This document shows, piece after piece, positions 17,966-27,008 of a stretch of 64,000 nt of DNA. The translations under genes and the position numbers were made by a program. The first letter of the stretch is position 1, and each line of letters begins with the position of its first letter. Origin of the DNA: a bacterium HR11 (GTDB lineage: Bacteria > Acidobacteriota > HRBIN11); the NCBI GenBank assembly GCA_002898535.1, contig BEHN01000014.1, forward strand, positions 1 to 64,000, given 5' to 3'. A model generated the notes under the pieces. The model made no database searches and was not told the origin of the DNA. It was given only the letters and a program-made list of their open reading frames with translations.

Positions 17966-18116
17966 GGCCAGGGCCGTATCCCCGCTCAGAAGGCCTGTAC
18001 TCCCACCTGCCGACCTGCCCACCGGCCCCCATCGCCGGCCCTGCTTCTAACGGGCGGAAGGCTTATAATTAGGACGGCCCGCGTGGGCGCACCTTACCGG
18101 CCAAAGGTGGGACGCC

Positions 18117-18860
18117 ATGATTCCCCTCCGAGACGTCAACCGTGCCCGCACCGTGCCCGTCGTGAACTACATCCTCATCGGTCTCAATAGCTTGGTCTTC
18201 ATCTACGAGCTCCTCCTGGGGCCGGAGCTGGAGGCCTTCTTTTACGAATACGGCTTTATCCCCCGACGGTTCTTTGCGGCCCTGTGGCACCTGCCGACGG
18301 TCGGCGTGGACGTGTTTCTGGGTCAGGTCCTGACGCTCTTCACGAGCATGTTCCTCCACGGCGGGTGGGTCCACTTCTTGGGCAACATGTGGTTCCTTCA
18401 CATCTTTGGGGATAACGTGGAGGACCGGATGGGCCACGGGCGCTACCTGGCCTTTTACCTCCTGACGGGCCTGATCGCCGGCCTGACCCAGGGCGTCCTC
18501 TCGATGGGGAGCGGGATTCCCAACATCGGGGCGAGCGGCGCCATTTCGGGCGTGATGGGGGCCTATCTGCGTTTCTTCCCGGGGGCCCGGGTTTTGACGC
18601 TGGTGCCCGTGTTCTTCTTCTACGAAATGGTCGAGATCCCGGCCTTTGTTTACCTGTTCTTCTGGTTCATCCTACAATTCTTCCAGGGTACCTTCTCCCT
18701 GGCGGCCGGGGCGGCCGGCGCCGGGGGCGTCGCCTGGTGGGCCCACATCGGCGGCTTCGTGGGAGGCCTGCTGTTGGCCCGGGTCTTCATGAAACGGAAA
18801 TATCGGTACCCCTATATCGAAATCGTGGGGGACGACCGGTCATGGCCTTATGGGCTATAA
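18117..18860 (+). CDS. Rhomboid-family intramembrane serine protease
   Basis: 247 residues, at least six membrane helices. The catalytic Ser is in GASGAISGVMGAY (GxSG) and the His in WWAHIGGFVGG; an HGGWVHFLGNMWFL segment matches the L1/TM2 region of the family. It cleaves membrane-spanning substrates within the bilayer. A TATAAT at 18064-18069 may be its -10 box, though no clear -35 is seen. The end overlaps the next gene by 19 bp. Confidence 0.93.
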   Translation: MIPLRDVNRARTVPVVNYILIGLNSLVFIYELLLGPELEAFFYEYGFIPRRFFAALWHLPTVGVDVFLGQVLTLFTSMFLHGGWVHFLGNMWFLHIFGDNVEDRMGHGRYLAFYLLTGLIAGLTQGVLSMGSGIPNIGASGAISGVMGAYLRFFPGARVLTLVPVFFFYEMVEIPAFVYLFFWFILQFFQGTFSLAAGAAGAGGVAWWAHIGGFVGGLLLARVFMKRKYRYPYIEIVGDDRSWPYGL

Positions 18861-19612
18861 GGGGGAGGCAACTCTGGCGGTCGGTCGGCTGGGTCCTGTG
18901 GGTCGTCGGTTGGACGGCATGCGTCTCGACCGATTCGAGTCGGCCGCCGGACGCCGGCGGCGTTCTCCCGACGGTGCCCATCGGGGGGACTCTGTCGGGA
19001 CATGCCATGTTTGAGGGGGTCATCCTTTGGGAGGGCAAGGAACTTTCAGGCTGGGTCCGTCTCTGTAGCGTGTTTCAGGAGCCCATCCCGAATGCGCAAG
19101 TCGCCGTCAACCAAGTCGTGTGGTCGTTTGAGGGCGTGCGACCCATGGTCTTTTACGACAATCGGTGCGCCAACTTCCAGGGACCCGTGGCCGAGGCCGG
19201 GAGCTTTACCTTTGAGCTGAGTTGGCCAGGCGGGCAGGTCCGGGGGACCGTGAGTGCGCCGGCTTTTCAGGGGGTTCAGTTTACGGACCTTTTCAGTGGA
19301 GCGACGGTCCCTCGCAATCAGGCCTTCCAGATCCGCTGGACCTACGGAGGCGGTCGGGCGCCGCCTTACATCTACGTCGTCATCCTGGCCGAGGACGGTC
19401 GGCGGCTGTACGCGGGTCTGACGCAGGGGAGCCAGACGTCCTTTACGGTGCCCCAAGAGGAGATGGTGAGCCTACCGCCGGGCGCGCACTGGCTGTGGGT
19501 CGTCGCCCTGGACGGCTTCCAGGTCGATACGGCCGTTCGGGACGGTCGGACCGGCCTGGGCTCCGGCCTCTGGGTCGGCCGCCGGACGGCGGTCCGCCTA
19601 TTCTTTATTTGA
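18842..19612 (+). CDS. Putative lipoprotein of unknown function
   Basis: 256 residues from the ATG at 18842, inside the end of the rhomboid gene. Hydrophobic stretch WVLWVVGWTAC followed by STDSS suggests a lipobox with acylated Cys. The remainder is beta-rich with a possible Ig-like segment (AFQIRWTYGGG...PYIYVVILAEDGRRLY). No family recognised. Overlap with the rhomboid gene suggests co-translation. Confidence 0.75.
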   Translation: MALWAIRGRQLWRSVGWVLWVVGWTACVSTDSSRPPDAGGVLPTVPIGGTLSGHAMFEGVILWEGKELSGWVRLCSVFQEPIPNAQVAVNQVVWSFEGVRPMVFYDNRCANFQGPVAEAGSFTFELSWPGGQVRGTVSAPAFQGVQFTDLFSGATVPRNQAFQIRWTYGGGRAPPYIYVVILAEDGRRLYAGLTQGSQTSFTVPQEEMVSLPPGAHWLWVVALDGFQVDTAVRDGRTGLGSGLWVGRRTAVRLFFI

Positions 19613-19679
19613 GGATAGGACTTACGCAGTTGGGATGAGTTCCATCGATGGGCTGAGCCTCCCGCATGTCGGCGGATGG

Positions 19680-19778
19680 CGAATGGCGAGTAGCGAATGG
19701 CGAGTGGCGAAGGGTCTGTAGTCCGGGGTCGGCGGTCTATTATCCCTCGACCCCGCTCTAACGAGCGGGGCTGGGATG
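19680..19778 (+). repeat. Composite word-repeat/hairpin element, left flank of the ATPase cassette
   Basis: GCGAATGGCGAGTAGC-type words, then GGTCTGTAGTCCGGGGTC, then TATTATCCC, then the hairpin CCCCGCTCtaacGAGCGGGG followed by CTGGGAT. The same ordered parts recur in the same orientation at 23540-23663 and inverted at about 38600-38705. Confidence 0.85.
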
Positions 19779-19884
19779 GCCATTGCACCTTGTAGCCTGG
19801 CCTGTAGGCAGTGGTCATTATGGGAGTCCCGCCGTCACGGCGTCACGAAACTTAACGCAGGGTTTACGCAAATTTGGGGCCGGC

Positions 19885-20742
19885 ATGGCATTGACGATAC
19901 AAGACTTCGAGGACTTGGTGAAGCTCTTAAATGAGCACCCCGAGTGGCGGGAGCGCCTGCGGTCTGTCCTCTTCCCTGAATGGGAAGAGTTCCGGACGGC
20001 CGTGTCCGAGCTCCTCCGAGAGTCTTTAGCTCTTCAGCGGGATGTACTGGACGCTTTGCGCCGTCTGGCCACTCGGCTTGAAAGCTTAGCGGCCCGGGTC
20101 GACGAGCTGGCGGAGGCGCAGAAGCGGACGGAGGCCCAACTGCAGGCCCTGACGGCCCGGGTCGACGAGCTGGCGGAGGCCCAGGGGGCCTTGACTGTTC
20201 GGATGGACGAATTGACACAAGCTCAGAAAGAGCTGACAGTTCGGATGGATACCTTAGCCGAGATTTTACAGGGCATGCGGGGCGAGCGGGAGGGGGCCAA
20301 GTTCGAGGGGCAGATTCGGCGGGCGGCCTTTGGGATTTTTCGGGGTGGCCGGAATTTCCGGAAAGACGTGGAAGATGCTTTAGAAAGGGCCGCCGCCGAG
20401 GGGACGATAGACTGGAAGGCATTCCGGCGAGTCCGGGCGACAGACCTGCTCTGGTGGAAGAAGCCTCAAGGCCAGCCGCCCGTTCTATTGGTCGCAGAGG
20501 TCAGCCTTCAAGTCGATCAGCACGACGTCGACCGAGTCCTGCAGACGGCCCGCATCTTGACCCAGCTTTTCCCCGACCTTCAAGTCATTCCCGTCGTCAT
20601 GGGTCGGGACTGGAGCCGTCCTGAGGTCTGGGAACAGGCTCGGCTTTGGGGGGTCGAGTGGTGGATCGAGAAAAATGAAGCTCGTTCGGCTCGGTTGGAC
20701 AGCATCATCCGAGTCCGGCCCGAGGTCCTTCAAAGTACGTAA
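19885..20742 (+). CDS. Coiled-coil protein with PD-(D/E)XK-like nuclease domain (DUF3782-like)
   Basis: 285 residues from the ATG at 19885 (MALTIQDFEDLVKLL). The N-terminal half is a heptad-like coiled coil with repeated RVDELAEAQ and RMDELTQAQ segments (about 55-130). The C-terminal ~150 residues resemble the nuclease-like domain of DUF3782 proteins, with a conserved acidic position (RVRATDLLWW) and LLVAEVSLQ at the E-x-K strand, where Ser takes the Lys place. Catalysis is therefore uncertain. It overlaps the next ATPase gene by up to 68 bp and heads a three-gene cassette. Confidence 0.75.
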   Translation: MALTIQDFEDLVKLLNEHPEWRERLRSVLFPEWEEFRTAVSELLRESLALQRDVLDALRRLATRLESLAARVDELAEAQKRTEAQLQALTARVDELAEAQGALTVRMDELTQAQKELTVRMDTLAEILQGMRGEREGAKFEGQIRRAAFGIFRGGRNFRKDVEDALERAAAEGTIDWKAFRRVRATDLLWWKKPQGQPPVLLVAEVSLQVDQHDVDRVLQTARILTQLFPDLQVIPVVMGRDWSRPEVWEQARLWGVEWWIEKNEARSARLDSIIRVRPEVLQST

Positions 20743-22093
20743 GGTCCCCAAGAAGGCCGACACCGTGGGGGAAGGTCTTCAGGCAACCGTCACGGAAGTC
20801 TCGCTGGCCCGACAGGTCATCGCCCATCTTGGGCAGTCGGGCACGCCGCCCGAAGAGGGCGTCGAACTCTACACGGTCGGTCTGGACGCTTACCTGGAGC
20901 CGCTCCGGTCCGAGTACCTGGAACTCCTCCTGCCGAGTGGGGTTTCCAGCTTCAAGCTCGTCATCGGGAGCTATGGCGGCGGGAAGACCCACTTCCTGTA
21001 CTGTGTCCGTAACATGGCCGAGGCCCTCGGCTATGCCGTCGCCTATGTGCCCCTGAGCCCGGCGGAATGCCCCTTCCACCAGCTCGACGAGGTCTACCGG
21101 GCGATCGCCCAGAACCTACGCTTTCCCCTGGGGCCGGCGACTTTATCGGAGGACCGATATTACAACCGGGGGATCGAGGCATTCCTGCGGTACACCTTCC
21201 TATGGCTTCGGCAACGGTGGGGTTTGGCCGACTTCGAGACCCGGGAGGCCCGCCGCCGGTTTCGGAGCCTCCTGCAAGGTATCCAGGGCACGGAGAGTAC
21301 GTCCTTTCGCCGGGCGATGACCCAGGCCCTGGAGGCTTTGATGGACGATGACGAAGAGCGGTTCCTGACGTTCGTCCAGTGGCTGAAGGGCGAAAACCCC
21401 GCCGACGCCCGTCTCCGGGAAGCCCAGGTCGTCGAGACCCTGACGCCCCGGACGGCCTTCCGGTGGGTCCGAAGCCTGGCCCAGTGGATTCGAGAGGTCG
21501 GACTGAGCGGGACGGTCTTTTTGTTCGATGAGGCCGAGCGGGCCCTGAGCATCGGCCATACGCGGCAGGTCATGACGGCCTTGGACAACCTGCGGCAGTG
21601 GATCGACGAGTGCGGCCAGCGTCGCTTCCCGAGCGTCCTGACCCTCTACGCCGTGCCCGACGAACTCATGCTGACGGACCGCCCGGGTCCTTCTTACGAG
21701 GCCCTGCGTCAGCGGCTCCAGACGGTCTTTTCCCGGTGGGAGCCGACCGGCGTGAAGATCTACCTGGAGCGGCTTCCCATCGAACCGATTCCCTTCCTCG
21801 TCCAGCTCGGCCAGAAGCTGGCGGCCCTCTACCAGCGGGCGTACGGGGTCCTCCTGCCGCCGGAGCTGACCCGGGGCAACGTCGAGGTCCTCGCCCGGCA
21901 GGTCTACCAGCTCCGATACGCCGACGTGAGCTACCGTCGGGTGTTCATCACCAGCCTGATTCCTTTGCTCCATCGCATGCGCCAGGACCCGGCCTTCGTC
22001 CTCACGGAGGCTTTGGCCGACCGATGGGTCCAGGAGCACCTCACGGCCCTCCAGGCCGACCAGCGTCGGGTCAGCGATGAGCAGGAGTATTGA
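20675..22093 (+). CDS. BrxC/BrxD-like P-loop ATPase (DUF2791 type), first of two
   Basis: 472 residues at most. ARQVIAHLGQSGTPPEEGVELYTVGLDAYL is a typical opening of this family. Walker A is GSYGGGKTHFL, Walker B TVFLFDEAERAL. The C-terminal half is helical (winged-helix/lid-like). The ATG at 20675 gives a long overlap with the nuclease-like gene; a GTG near 20765 preceded by AAGAAGG is an alternative that removes it. BrxC/BrxD ATPases belong to BREX phage-defence systems, but no pglX, pglZ or brxL gene is here. Confidence 0.8.
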   Translation: MKLVRLGWTASSESGPRSFKVRKVPKKADTVGEGLQATVTEVSLARQVIAHLGQSGTPPEEGVELYTVGLDAYLEPLRSEYLELLLPSGVSSFKLVIGSYGGGKTHFLYCVRNMAEALGYAVAYVPLSPAECPFHQLDEVYRAIAQNLRFPLGPATLSEDRYYNRGIEAFLRYTFLWLRQRWGLADFETREARRRFRSLLQGIQGTESTSFRRAMTQALEALMDDDEERFLTFVQWLKGENPADARLREAQVVETLTPRTAFRWVRSLAQWIREVGLSGTVFLFDEAERALSIGHTRQVMTALDNLRQWIDECGQRRFPSVLTLYAVPDELMLTDRPGPSYEALRQRLQTVFSRWEPTGVKIYLERLPIEPIPFLVQLGQKLAALYQRAYGVLLPPELTRGNVEVLARQVYQLRYADVSYRRVFITSLIPLLHRMRQDPAFVLTEALADRWVQEHLTALQADQRRVSDEQEY

Positions 22094-23510
22094 TGCCCCG
22101 ACAGCCCTCATCGGCCGTCGAGTTCGTCATCCCGACTACGGCTACGGCGTCGTCCTGCGGGTCCGCTACGGAGGCCTCCACAGTCAAGTCCTCTTCCACA
22201 ACGGCATGCGGGTGTGGGTCCGGACGATCGACCTCGAGTGGGTCGAGGCCCCGCCCGCGGTCGAGGACGCATGGACGCCCCCCGGCGACCGGACGCAGGT
22301 CCTTCAAATCCTGGAAGCTTTTCGCCTCGGCGTCGTCCCCCGGGACGACGTGCCGCATCTCACATTCGGACGGGACGAGCACATCGCCCGGGTCCGTGCG
22401 GCCCTGGCGGACGTGGCCGCCGGCGGGGCCTGTCTCCTCATCGAGGGTCCCTATGGGTCGGGAAAGACCCACTTCCTCGAATACGTTGCTCACCTGGCCC
22501 TCCAGGAAGGCTTCGTCGTCGCTCGGGCCGAACTGGACCCCCTGGAGGTCACGCCCTACAAGCCCAAACGGGTCTATCGGAGCTTGCTCGAGAGCCTGAC
22601 GGCGCTCCGCCTCGACGGGAGTAGCGGGACGTGGGTCGACCTCCTGGCCGACGCCGTCGAGCGGGACGCCGTCCTGGACCCGCCGCACGTTTACCTCAGT
22701 CGGGCCCTCCAGGCCCTCCGTCGGGACTGGACCTCCGAACGGGCCGACCTTGTCCGGGCCTGGTTGGCCGGGGAGATGTACTCCCGGGCCGACCTCAACG
22801 CCATCCGGATGAGCCAGTGGCCGACCTGGCTGGACCACTCGACGGCGGCCGACCACCTGTGTTACCTCCTTTCCGGCTGGTCGGCCCTCGTCCGGGCCCT
22901 CGGCTACCGGGGCCTCGTGCTCCTCATCGACGAGGCGGAGACCGTCGGCCACGTCGGCCTGCGGGTCGAGCGTTCCCGGGGCTTCAATACGCTGAGGGGC
23001 CTGATCGCCCTGGCCCAGAATCACCCCGGGACGGACCGGCTCGCCCGTCTGACCTGGGACAAGAGCGACCAGGCGTACAAGGACGCCCACGGCTTCGTCC
23101 ACAGCGGCGTCCGACCCCTCCCGTATGCGTACCGACGGCCGACCCACATCGGCCTCTTTATCGCCGCCACGCCCGTCTTTCAAGTCGCTGATGAGGACTG
23201 GCGGGCGATGGTCCCGGCCACCCACCGCCTCGTCCTCTGGCCCTTACTGGACGACGACTTCCGACGGATGACCCTCTACATCGTGCGCCTCTTCCGGGCC
23301 GCCTATCCCGAGGCGGGCGTCACCGAGACCGACGCCGACGCGATCTGGCACGTCTTACGCCGTCACCTGAACTGGGAGGCCGGCCCGCCCCATCCTCGGC
23401 TCTTCCTGAAGGCCCTGACCGAGCTCCTGCTCCTGAAGCGGCGCTATCCCTCAGAAAGCTGGGCCCGCCTGGCCGAGACGCCGGAGACGCCCCGGCTCCT
23501 GCTGATTTGA
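22077..23510 (+). CDS. BrxC/BrxD-like P-loop ATPase (DUF2791 type) with N-terminal SH3-like domain
   Basis: 477 residues. The first ~55 (GRRVRHPDYGYGVVLRV ... VRTIDLEWV) resemble the small beta-barrel found in CarD/UvrD-type proteins that bind nucleic acid or polymerase. Then comes an ATPase domain with Walker A GPYGSGKTHFL and Walker B GLVLLIDEAETV. Overlaps the preceding ATPase gene by 17 bp. Likely forms a hetero-oligomer with it (inference). Paired ATPases of this class act on DNA or load partners in defence islands. Confidence 0.8.
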   Translation: MSRSIDAPTALIGRRVRHPDYGYGVVLRVRYGGLHSQVLFHNGMRVWVRTIDLEWVEAPPAVEDAWTPPGDRTQVLQILEAFRLGVVPRDDVPHLTFGRDEHIARVRAALADVAAGGACLLIEGPYGSGKTHFLEYVAHLALQEGFVVARAELDPLEVTPYKPKRVYRSLLESLTALRLDGSSGTWVDLLADAVERDAVLDPPHVYLSRALQALRRDWTSERADLVRAWLAGEMYSRADLNAIRMSQWPTWLDHSTAADHLCYLLSGWSALVRALGYRGLVLLIDEAETVGHVGLRVERSRGFNTLRGLIALAQNHPGTDRLARLTWDKSDQAYKDAHGFVHSGVRPLPYAYRRPTHIGLFIAATPVFQVADEDWRAMVPATHRLVLWPLLDDDFRRMTLYIVRLFRAAYPEAGVTETDADAIWHVLRRHLNWEAGPPHPRLFLKALTELLLLKRRYPSESWARLAETPETPRLLLI

Positions 23511-23521
23511 CAGGACGGAAT

Positions 23522-23663
23522 GATGGCGAATGGCAAGTGGCGAATGGCGAGTAGCGAATGGCGAGTGGCGAGTGGCGAGTGGCGAGTGGTCTGTAGTCCG
23601 GGGTCAGTGGTCTGTTATCCCGTATTATCCAGCGACCCCGCTCGGGCGAGCGGGGCTTGGATT
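23522..23663 (+). repeat. Composite word-repeat/hairpin element, right flank of the ATPase cassette
   Basis: GCGAATGGCGAGTAGC and GAGTGGCGAGTGG words, GGTCTGTAGTCCGGGGTC, TGTTATCCC, then CCCCGCTCgggcGAGCGGGG followed by CTTGGAT. It is the direct-repeat counterpart of 19680-19778, with an expanded GAGTGGC run. Bases 23664-23807 hold further low-complexity CATCGGCC-type sequence and no gene. Confidence 0.85.
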
Positions 23664-23807
23664 TCCATTTCCGCATTCCCGTCCTGCATCTTGCGCCTCC
23701 ATCGGCCTTTCCCAGCCTCACTCCCCACTCCTCATTCCTCATTCCTCCCATCCTGCATCTTGCACTTCCATCGGCCTTTCCCAGACCCCGTCCCGCCGTC
23801 CCGCTAC

Positions 23808-24869
23808 TTATACGGCAAACTTGATCGTCAAGATGTCCCCGTCTTGGACGACGTAGTCCCGGCCTTCCAGACGGAGGCGGCCCTGCCGCCGGGCCTCCTG
23901 GAAGCTCCCGACGGACCCGATCTCCCGGAAGTTCAAGACCTCAGCCCGGATAAAGCCCCGCTCCATGTCCGTGTGAATCCGACCGGCCGCCTGGACCGCC
24001 GTCGCCCCGGTCGGCAGGAGCCACGCCCGGGCTTCGCCACCGATGACCGTGTAGAACCGGAGGAAGCCCAAGGCCGCCAGGAGGGGTTCAGCGATGCGGT
24101 CCGGCAGGAGGTCCGGAAGGCCGTAAACGGTCTGCCACTCGGTCCGTTCGGCGGGGTCCATCCGGACGAGCTCCAGCTCGAGATGAGCCGAGGTGTACGA
24201 GACCCCCGCCCAGGGAAGCCGCTGAGCCATCATCTGGAGGGTGACCGCCACGGCGGCGTCGCCCAGGTGGCGCTCGGCCACGTTCAAGAGATGAAAGATG
24301 GGCTTGATCGACAGCAGGCCGTAGCCCTGCATGCGGTGGGTGACATCCTGGGGCCACGGCTCGGCCCGGAGGGGCCGCTCGGCCTGGAGGCATTTCAGCA
24401 TGGCGCTGACGGACTGGCTCTCCTTTAAAAGTTCTTCCTGGTGCCGCTTGGCATACTCCTGCTGGAGCCGCTGGTAGCGACCTTGCAGGACCTGGAGGTC
24501 GGCCGTGATGAGCGTGCGCTCCAGGTCCTCCGCCCGCCGGACGGCCTCGGCCGGGTCCAGGACGTCCAGGTCCCATAGGGCCAGGACGTGCAGGAGGGCG
24601 TCCGTCGTGCGGAGCTCCCCGATCAGGCGCGGCGCCGTCCCGTCCTGGAGAGACCAGTGGGAGGGCGGGTCCCACAGCTCCAGCGTAGCCGGCGTCTGAC
24701 GCTCGCAAGCGGCCCACCGGGCAATTTGGGCCAAACGGGCGTCGGGAAGCGGGTAGACCCCGACTTCCGGCTCGCTCGTGTGGAGCGGGGCATCGCTCGG
24801 ATAGCCCGTCAGGATACGGAACACCGACGTCTTGCCGCTGGCCGACCGACCGATCAAACCGATGCGCAT
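23808..24869 (-). CDS. YchF/OLA1-like P-loop protein with TGS domain, divergent
   Basis: 353 residues, close to the usual ~363 for YchF. The P-loop is GRSASGKTS instead of the canonical GxPNVGKST. NVAE in FHLLNVAERHLGD matches the NxxE motif that makes YchF ATP-preferring. A coiled-coil insertion lies at about 115-160 and a TGS domain closes the protein (IHTDMERGFIRAEVL ... YVVQDGDILTIKF). The DxxG switch-II motif is not found; the corresponding place reads ELWDPPSHWS. YchF proteins bind ribosomes and affect stress responses; this copy may be a non-hydrolysing paralogue. Confidence 0.8.
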   Translation of the reverse strand: MRIGLIGRSASGKTSVFRILTGYPSDAPLHTSEPEVGVYPLPDARLAQIARWAACERQTPATLELWDPPSHWSLQDGTAPRLIGELRTTDALLHVLALWDLDVLDPAEAVRRAEDLERTLITADLQVLQGRYQRLQQEYAKRHQEELLKESQSVSAMLKCLQAERPLRAEPWPQDVTHRMQGYGLLSIKPIFHLLNVAERHLGDAAVAVTLQMMAQRLPWAGVSYTSAHLELELVRMDPAERTEWQTVYGLPDLLPDRIAEPLLAALGFLRFYTVIGGEARAWLLPTGATAVQAAGRIHTDMERGFIRAEVLNFREIGSVGSFQEARRQGRLRLEGRDYVVQDGDILTIKFAV

Positions 24870-25016
24870 GGCCGTGACAGCGAACGACGAATGGCGAGCG
24901 GCGAATGGCGAATGAGGAATCGGAAAAGTACGATTCGTCCATCGCGATTCGCCATTCGTACCCTCTGCGTCTCTGGGGTTTCGTGAAGCGCTTTAAATCT
25001 CCGGCACCGAGACCCC

Positions 25017-25739
25017 TCACCGCTCTAACAGACGCTTCATCTCCCGGACGGCCTCGAAAAAGCCGACAAAGAGGGCCCGGGCGACGATGGCATGGCCGAT
25101 GTTGAGTTCCTCGATCTCCGGGATCTCGACGATCGGCCGGACGTTGTGATAGTTCAGGGCGTGGCCGGCCAGGACCCGCAAGCCCAGCCGGGCCGCCATC
25201 TGGGCCGTCTGCCGGACGTTGTCCAGTTCCTGGGCCCGGAGGCTCGGAGAAGCCGCATGGGCATAGGCGTTCGTATTGATCTCGATGGCGTTGGCCCCGA
25301 CCCGCTGGGCGGCCCGAACTTGCTCGAGTTGGGGGTCGATGAAGAGGCTGACCTCGATACCGGCATCCTGAAGCCGTTGGACGACTCGGCGGACGACGTC
25401 CTGATGGAAGACGACATCCAAGCCCCCCTCGGTCGTCACCTCCTCGGGCCGTTCGGGGACCAGGGTGCACTGGTCCGGCTTGACCCGCAGGGCGATCTGG
25501 ACCATTTCCTGCGTGGGAGCCATCTCGAGGTTGAGGCGGGTCTTGACCGTCTGACGGAGGATCTCCAAGTCCCGTTCCTGGATATGGCGGCGGTCCAAGC
25601 GGAGATGGGCGGTGACGCCGTCGGCGCCCGCCTGCTCGGCGATCAGGGCGGCCAGGACGGGGTCCGGGTCCCGCTCCCGGCGGGCCTGGCGAAGGGTCGC
25701 CACGTGGTCGATGTTGACCCCTAACTTCACCCATGCCAT
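25017..25739 (-). CDS. pdxJ: Pyridoxine 5'-phosphate synthase
   Basis: 240 residues from the ATG at 25739 ([20 protein letters not shown]). PdxJ condenses 3-amino-2-oxopropyl phosphate (from 4-phosphohydroxy-L-threonine) with deoxyxylulose 5-phosphate to give pyridoxine 5'-phosphate. Signature segments are present: [26 protein letters not shown], and [15 protein letters not shown] near the C-terminus. Length matches the family. Other vitamin B6 genes are not in the window. Confidence 0.97.
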   Translation of the reverse strand: MAWVKLGVNIDHVATLRQARRERDPDPVLAALIAEQAGADGVTAHLRLDRRHIQERDLEILRQTVKTRLNLEMAPTQEMVQIALRVKPDQCTLVPERPEEVTTEGGLDVVFHQDVVRRVVQRLQDAGIEVSLFIDPQLEQVRAAQRVGANAIEINTNAYAHAASPSLRAQELDNVRQTAQMAARLGLRVLAGHALNYHNVRPIVEIPEIEELNIGHAIVARALFVGFFEAVREMKRLLER

Positions 25740-25823
25740 AGCGGACCTCACTCGGTGTGTCTTGGGCAGACAGGCAGGTGGGCAGATAGGGCCACGGGTG
25801 AAGGGTCCATCTGGTATCCCCAT

Positions 25824-25937
25824 GACCCCGCTTTAGCGAGCGGGGCTTGGATCCTGCATCGAGCTTGAAAAATCGTACTTTTCAGGCGATGGAAAAGGCC
25901 GACCCGACGCCATTCTCACAAACCGAACGGCTCTGTT
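25824..25937 (+). repeat. CCCCGCT hairpin plus R75 copy
   Basis: CCCCGCTttagcGAGCGGGG with CTTGGAT (25826-25852) is followed by a plus-oriented R75 (25863-25937) ending AAACCGAACGGCTCTGTTA. GGCAGGTGGGCAGATAGGG words precede it (about 25770-25795). No partner R75 is seen on its left. Confidence 0.85.
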
Positions 25938-25992
25938 AAGTTTAAGCCGTCAACCATCAAGACCCAAGCCCCCGCACCGCACACCCAGTGCC

Positions 25993-27006
25993 CTATATAT
26001 GAATTCGGACGGGGTCTGGCATGAACGTCAGGCCGAAGACGACGGCGGCGGCCAGGGCCAGCCACCGGCGCCGGTCGTCTAAGGGGCGGTCGTCCCACAG
26101 GGTAGGCGGATGCCGAAAGCCGATCAAGAGGGTCATCAGGGTCCAGGCGACCCACACGAAGTTGTGCAGGGCCAGAGCCGCCAGGCCTAGCCAGAAGGTC
26201 CGACTCAGCCACCGGGCCCGCGGCCCCAGGACGGCATAGGCCACGTGGCCGCCGTCCAGCTGACCGATAGGGAACAGATTCAGGTTCGTCGCCAAGACGC
26301 CGAACCAGGCCGCCAGGGCGATGGGGTGGACCATCAGGTCCGTCCCCGGGGGATCGTCTCGGAGGAGCCATACCAGAAGCTTCCAGATCAGGGGTTCGCC
26401 GAAGTAAATGACGCCGGCATCCCCGCCGGCTGGGGACGGCCCTGCTACCACGGGTTGGGACAGGACGACGCCGAGGGCCAGAAACGGAAGACTGCACAGG
26501 AAGCCCGTCAGGGGGCCGGCGACCCCGATATCCAATAGGGCATTCCGATGAGGAATGATGCCCCGGATGCGGATGAAGGCCCCGAAGGTCCCGATGATGG
26601 TCGGGGCCGGGATGAACACGGGGAGCGTAGCATCGACCCGATACCGCCAGCAGAACAAGTAGTGGCCCAGCTCGTGGCTCAGCAGGATCACCATCAGGAC
26701 GACCGCATAGGGCAGGCCCATCCACAGGAGCCGGGGGTCCCGGAAAATCGACGGCACGACGGAAGGCTCCTGCAAGGGGCGGACGGACCCGCCGACGGAC
26801 TCCGAGAAGGCGATCATGTGGTAAGTCCCCACGACTAAGGCCGTGAGGAACGTCAGGCCAAAGAGGACGGCGCTCCAGGCCATCATCCGCCCGGAAGGCG
26901 GCCGCCAGGTCGGAAAGGACTCGAACCCGGCGGGCAGTGGCACCGGTGAGGACATCTGTTCGGATCGTTCCTCTGACATGCCGTTCACCGTCCGGTCCGT
27001 TGGCAT
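25993..27006 (-). CDS. Site-2-protease-like M50 zinc metalloprotease
   Basis: 337 residues, polytopic. The zinc-binding HExxH is in LLSHELGHYLF and the third ligand motif is NLFPIGQLDGGH, both diagnostic of the M50 family. Such enzymes cut membrane-anchored regulators within the membrane. No PDZ domain is evident. Internal starts at codon 10 or 18 are possible because the N-terminus before PVPLPAGFESFP is weakly constrained. The likely 5' region is an R75 copy. Confidence 0.88.
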   Translation of the reverse strand: MPTDRTVNGMSEERSEQMSSPVPLPAGFESFPTWRPPSGRMMAWSAVLFGLTFLTALVVGTYHMIAFSESVGGSVRPLQEPSVVPSIFRDPRLLWMGLPYAVVLMVILLSHELGHYLFCWRYRVDATLPVFIPAPTIIGTFGAFIRIRGIIPHRNALLDIGVAGPLTGFLCSLPFLALGVVLSQPVVAGPSPAGGDAGVIYFGEPLIWKLLVWLLRDDPPGTDLMVHPIALAAWFGVLATNLNLFPIGQLDGGHVAYAVLGPRARWLSRTFWLGLAALALHNFVWVAWTLMTLLIGFRHPPTLWDDRPLDDRRRWLALAAAVVFGLTFMPDPVRIHI

Positions 27007-27008
27007 CC

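Noticed and set aside
19750-19778. CCCCGCTC hairpin as intrinsic terminator
   Set aside because: It lacks a T tract and occurs in both orientations, including inside composite repeats.
19885-23510. Calling the ATPase cassette BREX
   Set aside because: PglX, PglZ, BrxL and other core BREX genes are absent, so only BrxC/BrxD-like similarity is claimed.
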